From the NCBI RefSeq assembly GCF_016924835.1, contig NZ_CP070480.1:1674001-1738000 (forward strand): DNA of 64,000 bases. Direction: 5' to 3'. Shown here one piece after another: positions 23,920 through 32,874 of the stretch (its first letter is position 1; every line of letters starts with the position of its first letter). The translations under genes and the position numbers were made by a program. This DNA comes from Rothia sp. ZJ932 (GTDB lineage Bacteria > Actinomycetota > Actinomycetes > Actinomycetales > Micrococcaceae). The notes beneath the pieces are model-generated. The model saw only the letters and a list, made by a program, of their open reading frames with translations. It was not told the DNA's origin and did not search any database.

Positions 23920-24534
23920 ATGACTATGTCCAAGACTCTCGCAGATAAACCCACCATCACTGGCGACCTGGTTGAACTGCGTCCATTCGATAGCGAAGCC
24001 ACCGAAGCAATGCTCAGTTTCATCAAGGAGCCCGATGTCCTCAAGCGCACAGGCACCGTACATTCTACCGAGGACGCAAAAAGCGGCGCCCCCGGTGGCT
24101 ACGAGCACGCCCGCAGGTGGTACGAAACACGCAACGAGCAAACTGACCGCATCGATTTGGCGGTCTTCTCTTTGAACGAGAAAAAATATGTGGGCGAAGC
24201 AGTGCTCAACGAATATGACGCTGCAGATCAGTCACTCAACTACCGTATTCTTATTGGTTCTGCTGGACAGGACAAGGGATACGGAACCGAAGCGACCCGC
24301 CTATTAGTTGATTACGCCTTTAGAAACCTTGATATTGAACGCATCAGACTTGAGGTATTCGACTTCAACGCCCACGCCCGCTACGTCTACACCTCGGTTG
24401 GTTTCACAGAAATTGAACGCGTCCCAGACGCGCTGATCTTTGACGGCAAAACGTACGATTCCATCATCAAAGAAATAACCCGCGCAGACTTTCAAAAGTT
24501 TCAACCGCTGAAGCAGGTAGGGGCAGCTGCGTAA
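23920..24534 (+). CDS. RimJ/RimL-type GNAT acetyltransferase
   Basis: 204 residues; ATG at 23920 or 23926. LVELRPFDSEATEAML, then NYRILIGSAGQDKGYGTEATRLLVDYAF (acetyl-CoA loop) and LDIERIRLEVFDFNAHARYVYTSVGF are diagnostic of RimJ/RimL/SpeG-like enzymes that acetylate protein N-termini, polyamines or antibiotics. The specific substrate cannot be read. Divergent from the other GNAT gene across 157 bp. Confidence 0.88.
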   Translation: MTMSKTLADKPTITGDLVELRPFDSEATEAMLSFIKEPDVLKRTGTVHSTEDAKSGAPGGYEHARRWYETRNEQTDRIDLAVFSLNEKKYVGEAVLNEYDAADQSLNYRILIGSAGQDKGYGTEATRLLVDYAFRNLDIERIRLEVFDFNAHARYVYTSVGFTEIERVPDALIFDGKTYDSIIKEITRADFQKFQPLKQVGAAA

Positions 24535-24580
24535 AAGTTACCCCGCCCCGCCTGTTGCGGTTTACGCACACGAAGCATAC

Positions 24581-24612
24581 GAAGCACCCGTGAGGTAGCG
24601 GGTGCTTCTTTG
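24581..24612 (+). terminator. Terminator of the RimJ/RimL-like gene
   Basis: GAAGCACCCG/CGGGTGCTTC stem with 8-base loop, followed by TTTG. Confidence 0.8.
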
Positions 24613-24752
24613 TTGCCGCCCCTAAAAACCTTTGGTGCAAAGAGTCTATAGGACTAAGGACGCGTTGCCCTTCCCCGCGCCTCAAGCAGGGGATGAACAG
24701 CGCGTCCGGGTGCATACGCTCGCCGGTGCCCTCGCACCAAATCGCGTTCTTT

Positions 24753-26135
24753 TTAGAGAGCCAACTTATCTGCCAGGTAGCTCTTGACCTGACCCAAAGA
24801 AACGCGTTCCTGGTTCATGGTGTCGCGCTCACGGATAGTGACAGCATTATCTTCAAGAGTGTCAAAGTCGACGGTAATGCAGAAAGGGGTGCCGATTTCG
24901 TCCTGGCGGCGGTAACGACGACCGATTGCACCGGAGGTGTCATAGTCGATGTTCCAGTTCTTGCGCAGTTCAGCAGCCAGCTTCTCAGCAGTCGGGGTCA
25001 AGTCTTCCTTCTTAGACAGAGGAAGAACAGCAGCCTTGACCGGAGCCAGACGCGGGTCGAGCTTCAGCACAGTGCGCTTATCAACGCCACCCTTGGTGTT
25101 AGGAGCTTCGTCCTCAACGTATGAATCAACCAAGAACGCCATCATGGAGCGGGTCAAACCAAAGGAAGGCTCAATCACGTAGGGTACGTAACGCTCACCG
25201 GATGCCTGGTCAAAGTACTCAAGTTTGGCATTTGAGTGCTCGTTGTGTACACCAAGATCATAGTTGGTGCGATTGGCAACGCCCATGAGCTCGCCCCACT
25301 CGCTACCCTGGAAACCGAACTTGTACTCCAGGTCAATAGTGCCTGCTGAGTAGTGGGCGCGGTCGTCCTCAGGAACATCGAACTTACGCATGTTATCGGG
25401 ATTAATGCCCAGGTCAATAAACCAGTTCCAGCAGTCATCGACCCACTTCTTGAAGTGTTCATCAGCTTCATCAGGATGAACGAAGTACTCGATTTCCATC
25501 TGCTCAAACTCGCGGGTGCGGAAGATGAAGTTACCAGGGGTGATTTCGTTACGGAAAGCCTTACCAATCTGACCGATACCGAAGGGAGGCTTCTGACGAG
25601 CAGCGGTTACCACGTTGTTGAAGTTTACAAAAATACCCTGAGCAGTTTCAGGGCGTAGGAAGTGCAGACCCTCTTCATTATCAACCGGGCCCAGGTAAGT
25701 CTTCATCAAACCAGAGAAGTTCTGGGGTTCAGTCCACTCACCGCGGGTGCCACAGTTGGGGCAGGCAATTTCAGCCATACCGTTTTCAGGCGCGCGACCC
25801 TTCTTCGACTCAAAAGCCTCAATGAGGTGATCCTGACGCAGACGGGTGTGGCAGGAAAGACACTCCACGAGAGGGTCAGTAAAGGTAGCAACGTGACCAG
25901 ACGCCTCCCACACTGCCTTCGGCAAAATAATGGAGGAATCAAGACCAACCATGTCCTCGCGTCCGCGCACGAAAGTCTGCCACCACTGCTGACGGATGTT
26001 TTCTTTCAGCTCAGCACCGAGAGGGCCGTAATCCCATGCTGAGCGGGTACCACCGTAAATTTCACCCGCCTGAAAGACGAAACCGCGGCGCTTCGCAAGC
26101 GCAATAACGTTATCGAGAACTGACTTCTCTGCCAT
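24753..26135 (-). CDS. glyS: Glycyl-tRNA synthetase (class II, dimeric type)
   Basis: 460 residues from ATG at 26133-26135; GGAG precedes it and [22 protein letters not shown] is the family start. Class II motifs: [16 protein letters not shown] (motif 1), [25 protein letters not shown] (motif 2), and [14 protein letters not shown] (motif 3). The zinc site CLSCH...CPNCG is present. Charges tRNA-Gly. This is the single-chain alpha2 enzyme. Confidence 0.97.
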   Translation of the reverse strand: MAEKSVLDNVIALAKRRGFVFQAGEIYGGTRSAWDYGPLGAELKENIRQQWWQTFVRGREDMVGLDSSIILPKAVWEASGHVATFTDPLVECLSCHTRLRQDHLIEAFESKKGRAPENGMAEIACPNCGTRGEWTEPQNFSGLMKTYLGPVDNEEGLHFLRPETAQGIFVNFNNVVTAARQKPPFGIGQIGKAFRNEITPGNFIFRTREFEQMEIEYFVHPDEADEHFKKWVDDCWNWFIDLGINPDNMRKFDVPEDDRAHYSAGTIDLEYKFGFQGSEWGELMGVANRTNYDLGVHNEHSNAKLEYFDQASGERYVPYVIEPSFGLTRSMMAFLVDSYVEDEAPNTKGGVDKRTVLKLDPRLAPVKAAVLPLSKKEDLTPTAEKLAAELRKNWNIDYDTSGAIGRRYRRQDEIGTPFCITVDFDTLEDNAVTIRERDTMNQERVSLGQVKSYLADKLAL

Positions 26136-26285
26136 GAATCTTTTCGCTCCTTGTGCTCCACCACTGGATGCGGCGTGCTGGGGTTTCTTATTGGGTCTGT
26201 GCGTTTGAAAGTTCAACGCGCTTGAACTAGGTTACCAGCGTTCACCTGCTGCCAGGAGAAAAATGAAGCGAGTAAAGTGTGAACT

Positions 26286-26513
26286 ATGAGTGATATTGAA
26301 GAAGTTTATATTCGCGATGAAATGATTCGCTTGGGTCAGTTTCTGAAACTCGCCTCAATGGTTGAAAACGGTGTGCATGCCCGCGAGGTTATTGCGGACG
26401 GTTTGGTCAAGGTCAACGGCGATATTGAAGAGGCACGCGGCAAGCAGCTGCACCCCGGTGACACCGTGACGCTGAACGGTGTGACTGTAAAAGTGGCACG
26501 CGAGGAGTTCTAA
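26286..26513 (+). CDS. Small S4-domain RNA-binding protein
   Basis: 75 residues from ATG at 26286. EMIRLGQFLKLASMVENGVHAREVIADGLVKVNGD is the S4 alpha-L motif, and GKQLHPGDTVTLNG completes the fold. The protein is only the S4 module, like YbcJ/RqcP-type proteins that bind rRNA or stalled 50S subunits. Divergent from glyS. Confidence 0.9.
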   Translation: MSDIEEVYIRDEMIRLGQFLKLASMVENGVHAREVIADGLVKVNGDIEEARGKQLHPGDTVTLNGVTVKVAREEF

Positions 26514-26548
26514 AGCGCGTCCCGCACGCCGGAGCTAAACGTCATTCA

Positions 26549-26601
26549 CCTTTAGATGCACGATTCACCTGAGATGCAGAGGTGAATCGTGCATCTAAAG
26601 G
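26549..26601. other. Perfect 22-bp inverted repeat between convergent genes
   Basis: The arm 26549-26570 (CCTTTAGATGCACGATTCAC, then CT) pairs exactly with 26580-26601; loop of nine bases. No T-run follows on either strand. It lies between the S4 gene and the convergent esterase gene and probably terminates both. Confidence 0.8.
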
Positions 26602-26646
26602 CAACCCGCTTCTTGAAGGACGCAACAGCTCGGCACGCAGAGCGTC

Positions 26647-27324
26647 TTAGTTCATGACCTTCTGCTCAATAAATTCAGCCACGTGCCCGATTTCTTGGGC
26701 GTTGACGCCGTGACCCATGCCCGAGTACAGTCTCTTGGTCGTCTCAAAGTGGTCACCTGCGTACTCAAGGGTGAACGCTACCTTATCTTCGGGAATCACA
26801 GGGTCTGCCTGGTCGCGTCCGTAAAACAGGGGAATCTGAGCAGCAGCCACCGCGGCATTGTCAAAGTAGTTGCTCTGCGTTTCAATAACGTAGCCCGAGA
26901 GACCAATCACTGCCTTTACAGCGGTAGGACGATGACGCGCCACCGAGGTAGCCACCGCCATGCCCTGCGAAAAGCCAAGGAGGGTAATGTCGCTATAAAT
27001 ACCGGCGTGATCATCGAGCCACCGCAGTACATAATCACTGGCAAGTTCGACCCCGCGCACGTTCGTATTCAGGCGCTGATCCAGCGAGTACCACTGATAG
27101 CCCATTGCGCTACCGGGAATATACGCCTGATTTAGTTCAGCATCAAAAGGCGCACCTACTGGTTGCGGGGCGCGCAAAGCCACGTAAGTCATACCCTGAT
27201 TCGGCAGATGCGGGGTCAGCCCCAACAGGTCTCGCTCGTTAGAACCATAGCCGTGCAAAAGCACTACCAAATGGCTATCTTCGCGCTGTTCAGGACGGTT
27301 GGAATATTCAGCGGTGTAAGTCAT
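26647..27324 (-). CDS. Alpha/beta hydrolase, phospholipase/carboxylesterase family
   Basis: 225 residues from ATG at 27322-27324; upstream residues in the longer frame look non-coding. HLVVLLHGYGSNERDLL (oxyanion region), nucleophile elbow LLGFSQGMAVA, acid YGRDQADPVIPED, and His in SGMGHGV. Typical of acyl-protein thioesterase or carboxylesterase-like enzymes. Substrate unknown. Transcribed in the same direction as metY-metX, 71 bp after metX. Confidence 0.87.
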   Translation of the reverse strand: MTYTAEYSNRPEQREDSHLVVLLHGYGSNERDLLGLTPHLPNQGMTYVALRAPQPVGAPFDAELNQAYIPGSAMGYQWYSLDQRLNTNVRGVELASDYVLRWLDDHAGIYSDITLLGFSQGMAVATSVARHRPTAVKAVIGLSGYVIETQSNYFDNAAVAAAQIPLFYGRDQADPVIPEDKVAFTLEYAGDHFETTKRLYSGMGHGVNAQEIGHVAEFIEQKVMN

Positions 27325-27395
27325 AGCCCCATTCTCGCACGGTGTAGTCGCACCCCAGGAATATTGAAGAGTTAGGCGTTGGCAACCCGAGCTCT

Positions 27396-28616
27396 TCAAG
27401 CGGCAGCAGCCACCTGGGAGGGCACTTCCCTGTTCTCCTCTTCTCGTTCACTGTGTTCGGCAAGTGCCTGACGCAGAATCCTCTCTACTTGACCGGTCTC
27501 AATCAAGAACCCGTCATGCCCTGAGGGCGAGTGAATGACCTGAGGTTCTACCGGGTGAGGCAGTGCGGACGCAAGAATGTGAGAATCACTGGGAAAAAAG
27601 AGACGATCCGAGTCAACGTAGGCAACCAACCAGTGGCAGTGCGCCGTGGGTTCTAGCGCCTGACGTAGGCTACCGCGTCCGCGCGCCACGTCGTGAGTTA
27701 AAAGAGCCTCATTGATTGCCAGGTAGGAGTTAGCGTCAAAGCGTTTAACAAGTTTTTCGCCCTGGTAGTCTAGGTAGCTTTCGACCTGGTACCTGCCGCG
27801 ACCGGTGTTGTAGGAGGTCAGGGGCTGTTCGCCAGGCTGGACGTCGCGTCCAAAGCGGAAGTCGAGTTCGGCGGCAGAACGGTAGGTTGTGTGAGCGATA
27901 CGGCGCGCCAAAGCCAGACCTGTTTCGGGGGCTGCTCCGTCGTAGTAGTCACCGCCCGCGAAATGAGGATCCTGACGAATCGCCAGGTTCTGCATATGCC
28001 CCCAGGCGATAGTATCTGCCGTTGCCGATGATGCTGACGCGATCACAGCACAACCGCGTACCCGATCGGGGAAAGTGGCTGCCCATTCCACTGACCGCGC
28101 ACCACCCAGGGAGGCGCCGATAACATAGCTAAAACTCGGAATACCCAGGGCATCGGCTAACCTCGCCTCAGCCCGTACGGTATCACGAATCGTCACCTGC
28201 GGAAAACGAGAACCCCAGGGTTTGTTCTCTGGATCTATAGAGGAGGGAGCGGCACTGGCAGGCCCCGTTGAGCCATTGCATCCACCTAAAATATTGGGAG
28301 AAACCACAAAATACTTGTTAGTATCAATCACAGCACCCGCGCCCACGATGCCCGCCCACCAGCCCTCAGTCTCAGCATAGGCACGGGTCTTCGCATCGGC
28401 ATCACCGCCTACCAGTCCCCGCGAAACGTGGGTATCACCGGTCAAGGCGTGTAAAACCAGAATCGCGTTTGAAGCGTCGTGGTTTAACTCGCCCCAGGTC
28501 TCATACGCAAGAGTAACCTCGGGCAGCACTTCGCCTGATTCAAGGGTGAGATCACCAACCGTCTCGAAACGAAGTACTCCGTCTTCACGAGCAAAATTGC
28601 GGGGTTGAATCGTCAT
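27396..28616 (-). CDS. metX: Homoserine O-acetyltransferase
   Basis: 406 residues from ATG at 28614-28616. Transfers acetyl from acetyl-CoA to L-homoserine. LPEVTLAYETWGELN, NAILVLHALTGDTHV, nucleophile VIGASLGGARSVEWA, C-terminal Asp/His (YVDSDRLFFP, SGHDGFLIE). The C-terminal tail is somewhat extended and Glu-rich. Downstream of metY in a SAM-IV-controlled operon, separated by a terminator-like hairpin. Confidence 0.96.
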   Translation of the reverse strand: MTIQPRNFAREDGVLRFETVGDLTLESGEVLPEVTLAYETWGELNHDASNAILVLHALTGDTHVSRGLVGGDADAKTRAYAETEGWWAGIVGAGAVIDTNKYFVVSPNILGGCNGSTGPASAAPSSIDPENKPWGSRFPQVTIRDTVRAEARLADALGIPSFSYVIGASLGGARSVEWAATFPDRVRGCAVIASASSATADTIAWGHMQNLAIRQDPHFAGGDYYDGAAPETGLALARRIAHTTYRSAAELDFRFGRDVQPGEQPLTSYNTGRGRYQVESYLDYQGEKLVKRFDANSYLAINEALLTHDVARGRGSLRQALEPTAHCHWLVAYVDSDRLFFPSDSHILASALPHPVEPQVIHSPSGHDGFLIETGQVERILRQALAEHSEREEENREVPSQVAAAA

Positions 28617-28680
28617 TGATGGTTTTTCCTAGACTATTGCTGGGGTCAAAGGCAGACAGATAAAAGTAGGCGATCAAGAA

Positions 28681-28717
28681 TAAAAATCCCCTGCCAGTGG
28701 GCGATACCCACCGGCAA
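28681..28717 (-). terminator. Intercistronic terminator-like hairpin between metY and metX
   Basis: TGCC-GTGGG/CCCAC-GGCA stem (one mismatch, loop five bases) followed by GGGGATTTTT on the minus strand. It would give less metX than metY transcript unless read through. Confidence 0.65.
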
Positions 28718-28732
28718 GGATCGGTGGAGAGC

Positions 28733-30076
28733 TTAGCTAATTGCCTCAAAACCTAGTTCGAGGTCAGCAAGGATGTCATCGATGTGCTCAATACCCACCG
28801 ACAGGCGAATAAAGGCAGGATTAATACCGATGGCGGCAAGCTCCTCATCAGTGGACTGCGAATGGGTGGTTGATGCCGGGTGTACCACCAGCGAGCGCAC
28901 GTCGCCCACATTGACCAACAAGGAGTGAAGGTGCAAGGCGTCGACGAAGTTCTGGGCGGTAGTGGCATCAGCGTTTTTGAGGGTGAAGCCCAGCACCGCG
29001 CCGGGGCCGTTGGGAATGTATTTCTGTGCCAGCTCGTAGTAGGGCGATGAGGGTAGCCCCGCCCATGTCACCGATTCAACAGCTTCGTGGGTTCCAAGGT
29101 ACTCAGCGACTTTGCGAGTGTTCTCAATGTGGCGTTCCACGCGCAGCGAGAGGGTTTCAAGACCAATAGCAATGTTGAAGGCGTTGGTGGGTGAGATTGA
29201 CGAACCTAAATCGCGCAACAGTCCCACGCGGGCTTTGATGATGTAGGAGACGTTGACGCCAAAGGGTGAATCCGGTCCCAGATCACGGGCGTAGACCAAC
29301 CCGCCGTATCCCTCGTCCGGGGTGTTGAACAGGGGGAACTTCTCGGGGTCTTTACCGTAATCGAAGTTGCCCGAATCAACGATGACACCACCAACCGACG
29401 TACCGTGCCCACCCAAGTATTTAGTGGCAGAATGAACCACGACGTCCGCGCCCCACTGGATGGGGTTCAGTAGGTAGGGGGTGGGAATGGTGTTATCAAC
29501 AATTAGGGGCACTCCCGCCTCATGTGCAACGCCTGCAACACCCTCAATATCAAAGACATCGCCGCGCGGGTTCGGCAGGGTCTCACCGAAGAAAGCCTTA
29601 GTGTTGGGCTGGACCGCTGCTTTCCATGCCTCAAGGTCATAAGGATCTTCCACGAAAGTGGTTTCGATACCAAAGTTCTTCAAGGTGTACTTGAGCAAGT
29701 TGTATGACCCGCCATAGAGAGAAGGGGATGCAACAATATGATCGCCTGCGCCCGCTACGTTAATGAGGGCGTAGGTGGTTGCTGCCTGACCAGACGCTAG
29801 CAGCAGCGCGTCCACACCGCCTTCAAGGGCTGCAATACGCTTCTCTACTGCCTCTTGAGTGGGGTTGTTGATGCGGGTGTAAATAGGACCAAGCTCTGCC
29901 AGGGCGAAACGGTCTGCTGCCTGCTGAGAGTCTTTAAAAACAAAGGATGTAGTCTGGTAGATCGGCAGTGCGCGAGCGCCGGTTGCCGCATCGGGTTCTT
30001 GCCCGGCGTGAATCTGCTGTGTTTCGAACTTCCACCCGGTGGGGTTTGAGGGGGTGGGAATAGTGCGCTCTGACAT
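28733..30076 (-). CDS. metY: O-acetylhomoserine sulfhydrylase
   Basis: 447 residues from ATG at 30074-30076, which has GGAGG seven bases upstream (the upstream TTG falls within the ribosome-binding site). PLP enzyme of the Cys/Met family: Lys of VVHSATKYLGGHGTSVGG binds PLP. GWKFETQQIHAGQ at the start and LFNTPDEGYGG in the middle are typical of MetY rather than MetB. Makes homocysteine from O-acetylhomoserine and sulfide. Confidence 0.96.
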   Translation of the reverse strand: MSERTIPTPSNPTGWKFETQQIHAGQEPDAATGARALPIYQTTSFVFKDSQQAADRFALAELGPIYTRINNPTQEAVEKRIAALEGGVDALLLASGQAATTYALINVAGAGDHIVASPSLYGGSYNLLKYTLKNFGIETTFVEDPYDLEAWKAAVQPNTKAFFGETLPNPRGDVFDIEGVAGVAHEAGVPLIVDNTIPTPYLLNPIQWGADVVVHSATKYLGGHGTSVGGVIVDSGNFDYGKDPEKFPLFNTPDEGYGGLVYARDLGPDSPFGVNVSYIIKARVGLLRDLGSSISPTNAFNIAIGLETLSLRVERHIENTRKVAEYLGTHEAVESVTWAGLPSSPYYELAQKYIPNGPGAVLGFTLKNADATTAQNFVDALHLHSLLVNVGDVRSLVVHPASTTHSQSTDEELAAIGINPAFIRLSVGIEHIDDILADLELGFEAIS

Positions 30077-30249
30077 GTATGCCTCCAATAAGTTTTGTTT
30101 TTCTTAGTGGGGCTGATGCGTACAGGGGTTGTTTTTACCCGTACACGGTCAAAGTTTCTTGAGCACACAGTACATCTGAACCCTTAGTATTACCTGCTGA
30201 GAGTGACAAAGAGTCTGTAAGCGCATCAAGCCCGCGTTTGTAACGTTTG

Positions 30250-30366
30250 GTGCTGCAAGGCTTAGAGCCTTGCAGTCGTTACCCGGTCTTCACCCAGGGC
30301 ACCCCACCGCGGTTGGAGGGTTGCCGACCAGCTAGCTGGGGCTTAGCGCTGGCTCTCATGACCTGC
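30250..30366 (-). ncRNA. SAM-IV riboswitch
   Basis: Minus strand, about 165 bases upstream of metY: AGGTCATGAGAGCCAGCGCT, then AAGCCCCAGC, GCTGGTCGGCAACCCTCCAA, CCGCGGTGGGGTGCC and GGTGAAGACC. GGTC/GACC (30360-30363 with 30285-30288) closes P1. GCCAGC/GCTGG and the GGCAACC core match the actinobacterial SAM-IV layout, and a GCAAGGCT/AGCCTTGC hairpin follows (30254-30272). Binding S-adenosylmethionine would reduce metY-metX expression. Confidence 0.9.
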
Positions 30367-30569
30367 CTCTATGTTTTCGTATGCACCGGTGCCCGGTCAA
30401 GACAGCCCGAATAGATTTCTTAATGTGTAAACATTACGTCAGATATTAAGCCGCCGAGATCCTGCTATAAATCAGGTTCTCGGCGCAGGGGTATGAGCTT
30501 CTTACAACACCGCCCACAGCGTAAAATGATTTTTTAAGATTTGAACTCATCGCTCAGGAAGTAAACCCT

Positions 30570-32735
30570 ATGGTTACGCATCAGCCCCCCGTAGCAGCCC
30601 AGCATCCGACCGTTCGCACTTTTCATGAAGATAGTGTCAGCGACTCTTACGAGTGGTTGCGCGATAAAGACAGCGAAGAGGTTTTAGCTCACCTGCACGC
30701 TGAGAATGCCTACACTGAGCAGGTCACAGCGGATCAACAACCGCTCCGCGAAGCAATTTTCAGTGAGATTAAAGAGCGTACCCTTGAAACTGATCTCTCG
30801 GTGCCAGCCCGTAAGGGTTCGTGGTGGTACTTTGCGCGCTCGGTTGAGGGTGAGCAGTACCCGGTGATGTGCCGGGTTGCCGCGTCCACTACTGACGATG
30901 ATATTGCCGATTACACTCCCCCGGTGATTGAACCGGGCGTTGCCCTTGCCGGTGAGCAGGTGCTACTCGATTGCAATGAGTTCGCCCGCGAGCTACCCTA
31001 CTTTTCTTTGGGTGGCTACAGCGTGAGTTTCGATGGGGCGCTGCTGGCGTTCTCGGTTGATTCCAGCGGCGATGAGCGCTACACCCAGCATTTCTTGGAC
31101 TGTTCTACCGGCACCCTGTTAGATGAAACTATCGACAATATTTTTGCGGGTTCTTTTCTAACTCCCGATGGTTCATCGCTGATTTATACGGTTGCCGATG
31201 AGTCGTGGCGTCCCTATGAGGTGCGTAGGCATCTACTGGGTTCAACGCAGAAAGATCAGCTGCTCTTTCATGAAGCGGACGCGGGTTTCTGGTTGGGTGC
31301 CGAAATTTCTAGCGACCAGTCCTCGCTCATTATTGAAGCCGGTAATAGTGAGTTCGCCGAGGTGTATGTGGTTGCCCTCGATGCGCTCGATAGTGTGGAC
31401 GCCGCCCACCTCACCCCTGTCATCTCGCGAAATGAGGGTGTGCAGTACGGGGTTGAGCCTGTGACCGTTGCGGGCAGTCAGCACCTGCTCATTGTGCATA
31501 ACTTTAGGGCAGTTAATTCTGAGGTGGTGTTAGCACCAGCTGTCCCGATGCCTTTTAACCAGTTGAAGAACGCTTGGGTTCAGGTTCTGCCCCATCAAGA
31601 GACCGTGCGTGTTGAGGGCGTGGCGCTTTCCCGCGACCGTCTGGTTGTTGCTGCCCGCGCTAACACCACGAGCAGACTCTTTTTTGCCCCTGTCTCTGCG
31701 CTGCAAGAGCTCATGGTCAGTGGTACTTCACCTAAGTTTGACGAACCTGCCGATTTCACCGAAGAACTTTATACCTGCACGCTCAGTGCCGCGCACGGAG
31801 ACTCTCCCGTGGTGCGCTTTAGCTACGGTTCGTGGGTCACTCCCACTCGCATCTACGATTACTTCCCGGCAACCGCCGTACTTGAGATGCGCAAGGAAAC
31901 CCCGGTTTTGGGTGGCTTTAACCGCGAGGATTACCGTGCTTACCGGGTCTGGGCGCAGGCGTCCGACGGAACCGATATTCCCGTATCCATCATGCACCGC
32001 GCTGACCTTGATCTCACCCGCGAGCACCCTGTCTTGCAGTATGGCTACGGCTCCTACGAGGTCTCTATGGACCCGGCATTCAGCATCGCCCGCCTTTCGC
32101 TACTTAATCGCGGTGTCATCTTCGCGGTCGCGCACATTCGCGGCGGTGGAGAGCTGGGTCGTCAGTGGTACCTTGATGGCAAAAAACTCGCCAAGAAAAA
32201 TAGCTTCACCGACTTCGTTGCTGTTACTGATTATCTGGCTGCCCAGCCCTTTGTGGACGCCACCAACATCGTCTGCATGGGCGGTTCAGCTGGTGGTCTG
32301 CTCATAGGCGCAGTGCTCAACCTCGCCCCCGAAAAATACCGGGCGGCTATTGCTCAGGTTCCCTTCGTAGATGCCCTCACCAGCATCCTCGACCCGGAAC
32401 TGCCGCTTTCAGCCCTTGAATGGGAAGAGTGGGGTAACCCCCTTGAATCGCGTGAAGTCTACGAGTACATGAAGTCTTACTCACCCTACGAGAACATCCA
32501 CCCGGTACGCTACCCACCCATCGCCGCAGTGACCAGTCTCAATGACACGCGCGTCCTCTACGTCGAACCAGCAAAATGGGTTGCGAAACTGCGCGAAACT
32601 ATTGACCCCACCTCGCCTGTACCCCTGCTCAAAATTGAAATGGACGGTGGTCACGGTGGCGGTTCCGGGCGTTACACCCGTTGGCGCGATGCTGCCTGGG
32701 ACTACGCCTTTGCCCTCACCCACATGGGACTCTAA
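30570..32735 (+). CDS. Oligopeptidase B-like S9 serine peptidase
   Basis: 721 residues from ATG at 30570 with AGGAAG upstream. N-terminal beta-propeller (YEWLRDKDSEEVLAHLHAEN; DSSGDERYT), C-terminal alpha/beta hydrolase with nucleophile VCMGGSAGGLLIGA, RGGGELGRQWY, and His in MDGGHGGGSGRY. VPFVDALTSILDPELPLSALEWEEWGNP is characteristic of oligopeptidase B, which cuts short peptides after Lys/Arg in the cytoplasm. No signal peptide. Confidence 0.94.
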   Translation: MVTHQPPVAAQHPTVRTFHEDSVSDSYEWLRDKDSEEVLAHLHAENAYTEQVTADQQPLREAIFSEIKERTLETDLSVPARKGSWWYFARSVEGEQYPVMCRVAASTTDDDIADYTPPVIEPGVALAGEQVLLDCNEFARELPYFSLGGYSVSFDGALLAFSVDSSGDERYTQHFLDCSTGTLLDETIDNIFAGSFLTPDGSSLIYTVADESWRPYEVRRHLLGSTQKDQLLFHEADAGFWLGAEISSDQSSLIIEAGNSEFAEVYVVALDALDSVDAAHLTPVISRNEGVQYGVEPVTVAGSQHLLIVHNFRAVNSEVVLAPAVPMPFNQLKNAWVQVLPHQETVRVEGVALSRDRLVVAARANTTSRLFFAPVSALQELMVSGTSPKFDEPADFTEELYTCTLSAAHGDSPVVRFSYGSWVTPTRIYDYFPATAVLEMRKETPVLGGFNREDYRAYRVWAQASDGTDIPVSIMHRADLDLTREHPVLQYGYGSYEVSMDPAFSIARLSLLNRGVIFAVAHIRGGGELGRQWYLDGKKLAKKNSFTDFVAVTDYLAAQPFVDATNIVCMGGSAGGLLIGAVLNLAPEKYRAAIAQVPFVDALTSILDPELPLSALEWEEWGNPLESREVYEYMKSYSPYENIHPVRYPPIAAVTSLNDTRVLYVEPAKWVAKLRETIDPTSPVPLLKIEMDGGHGGGSGRYTRWRDAAWDYAFALTHMGL

Positions 32736-32785
32736 TACCCGCTGTTGTGAATTCTGACCAGTGACCCCACACCGGCTTGAGCGCA

Positions 32786-32837
32786 AAAGCAAAATCCCCT
32801 TTGCTTTCTGTTCAGAAGGCAAAGGGGATTTTGCTTT
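32786..32837. terminator. Bidirectional terminator between the peptidase gene and gatB
   Basis: AAAGCAAAATCCCCTTTGC pairs perfectly with its complement at 32819-32837; the arms carry A and T runs, so it can act both ways. Confidence 0.9.
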
Positions 32838-32874
32838 GTGCTAGCTACGAGCACTCTAGAAGAGCCAGAAAGAG

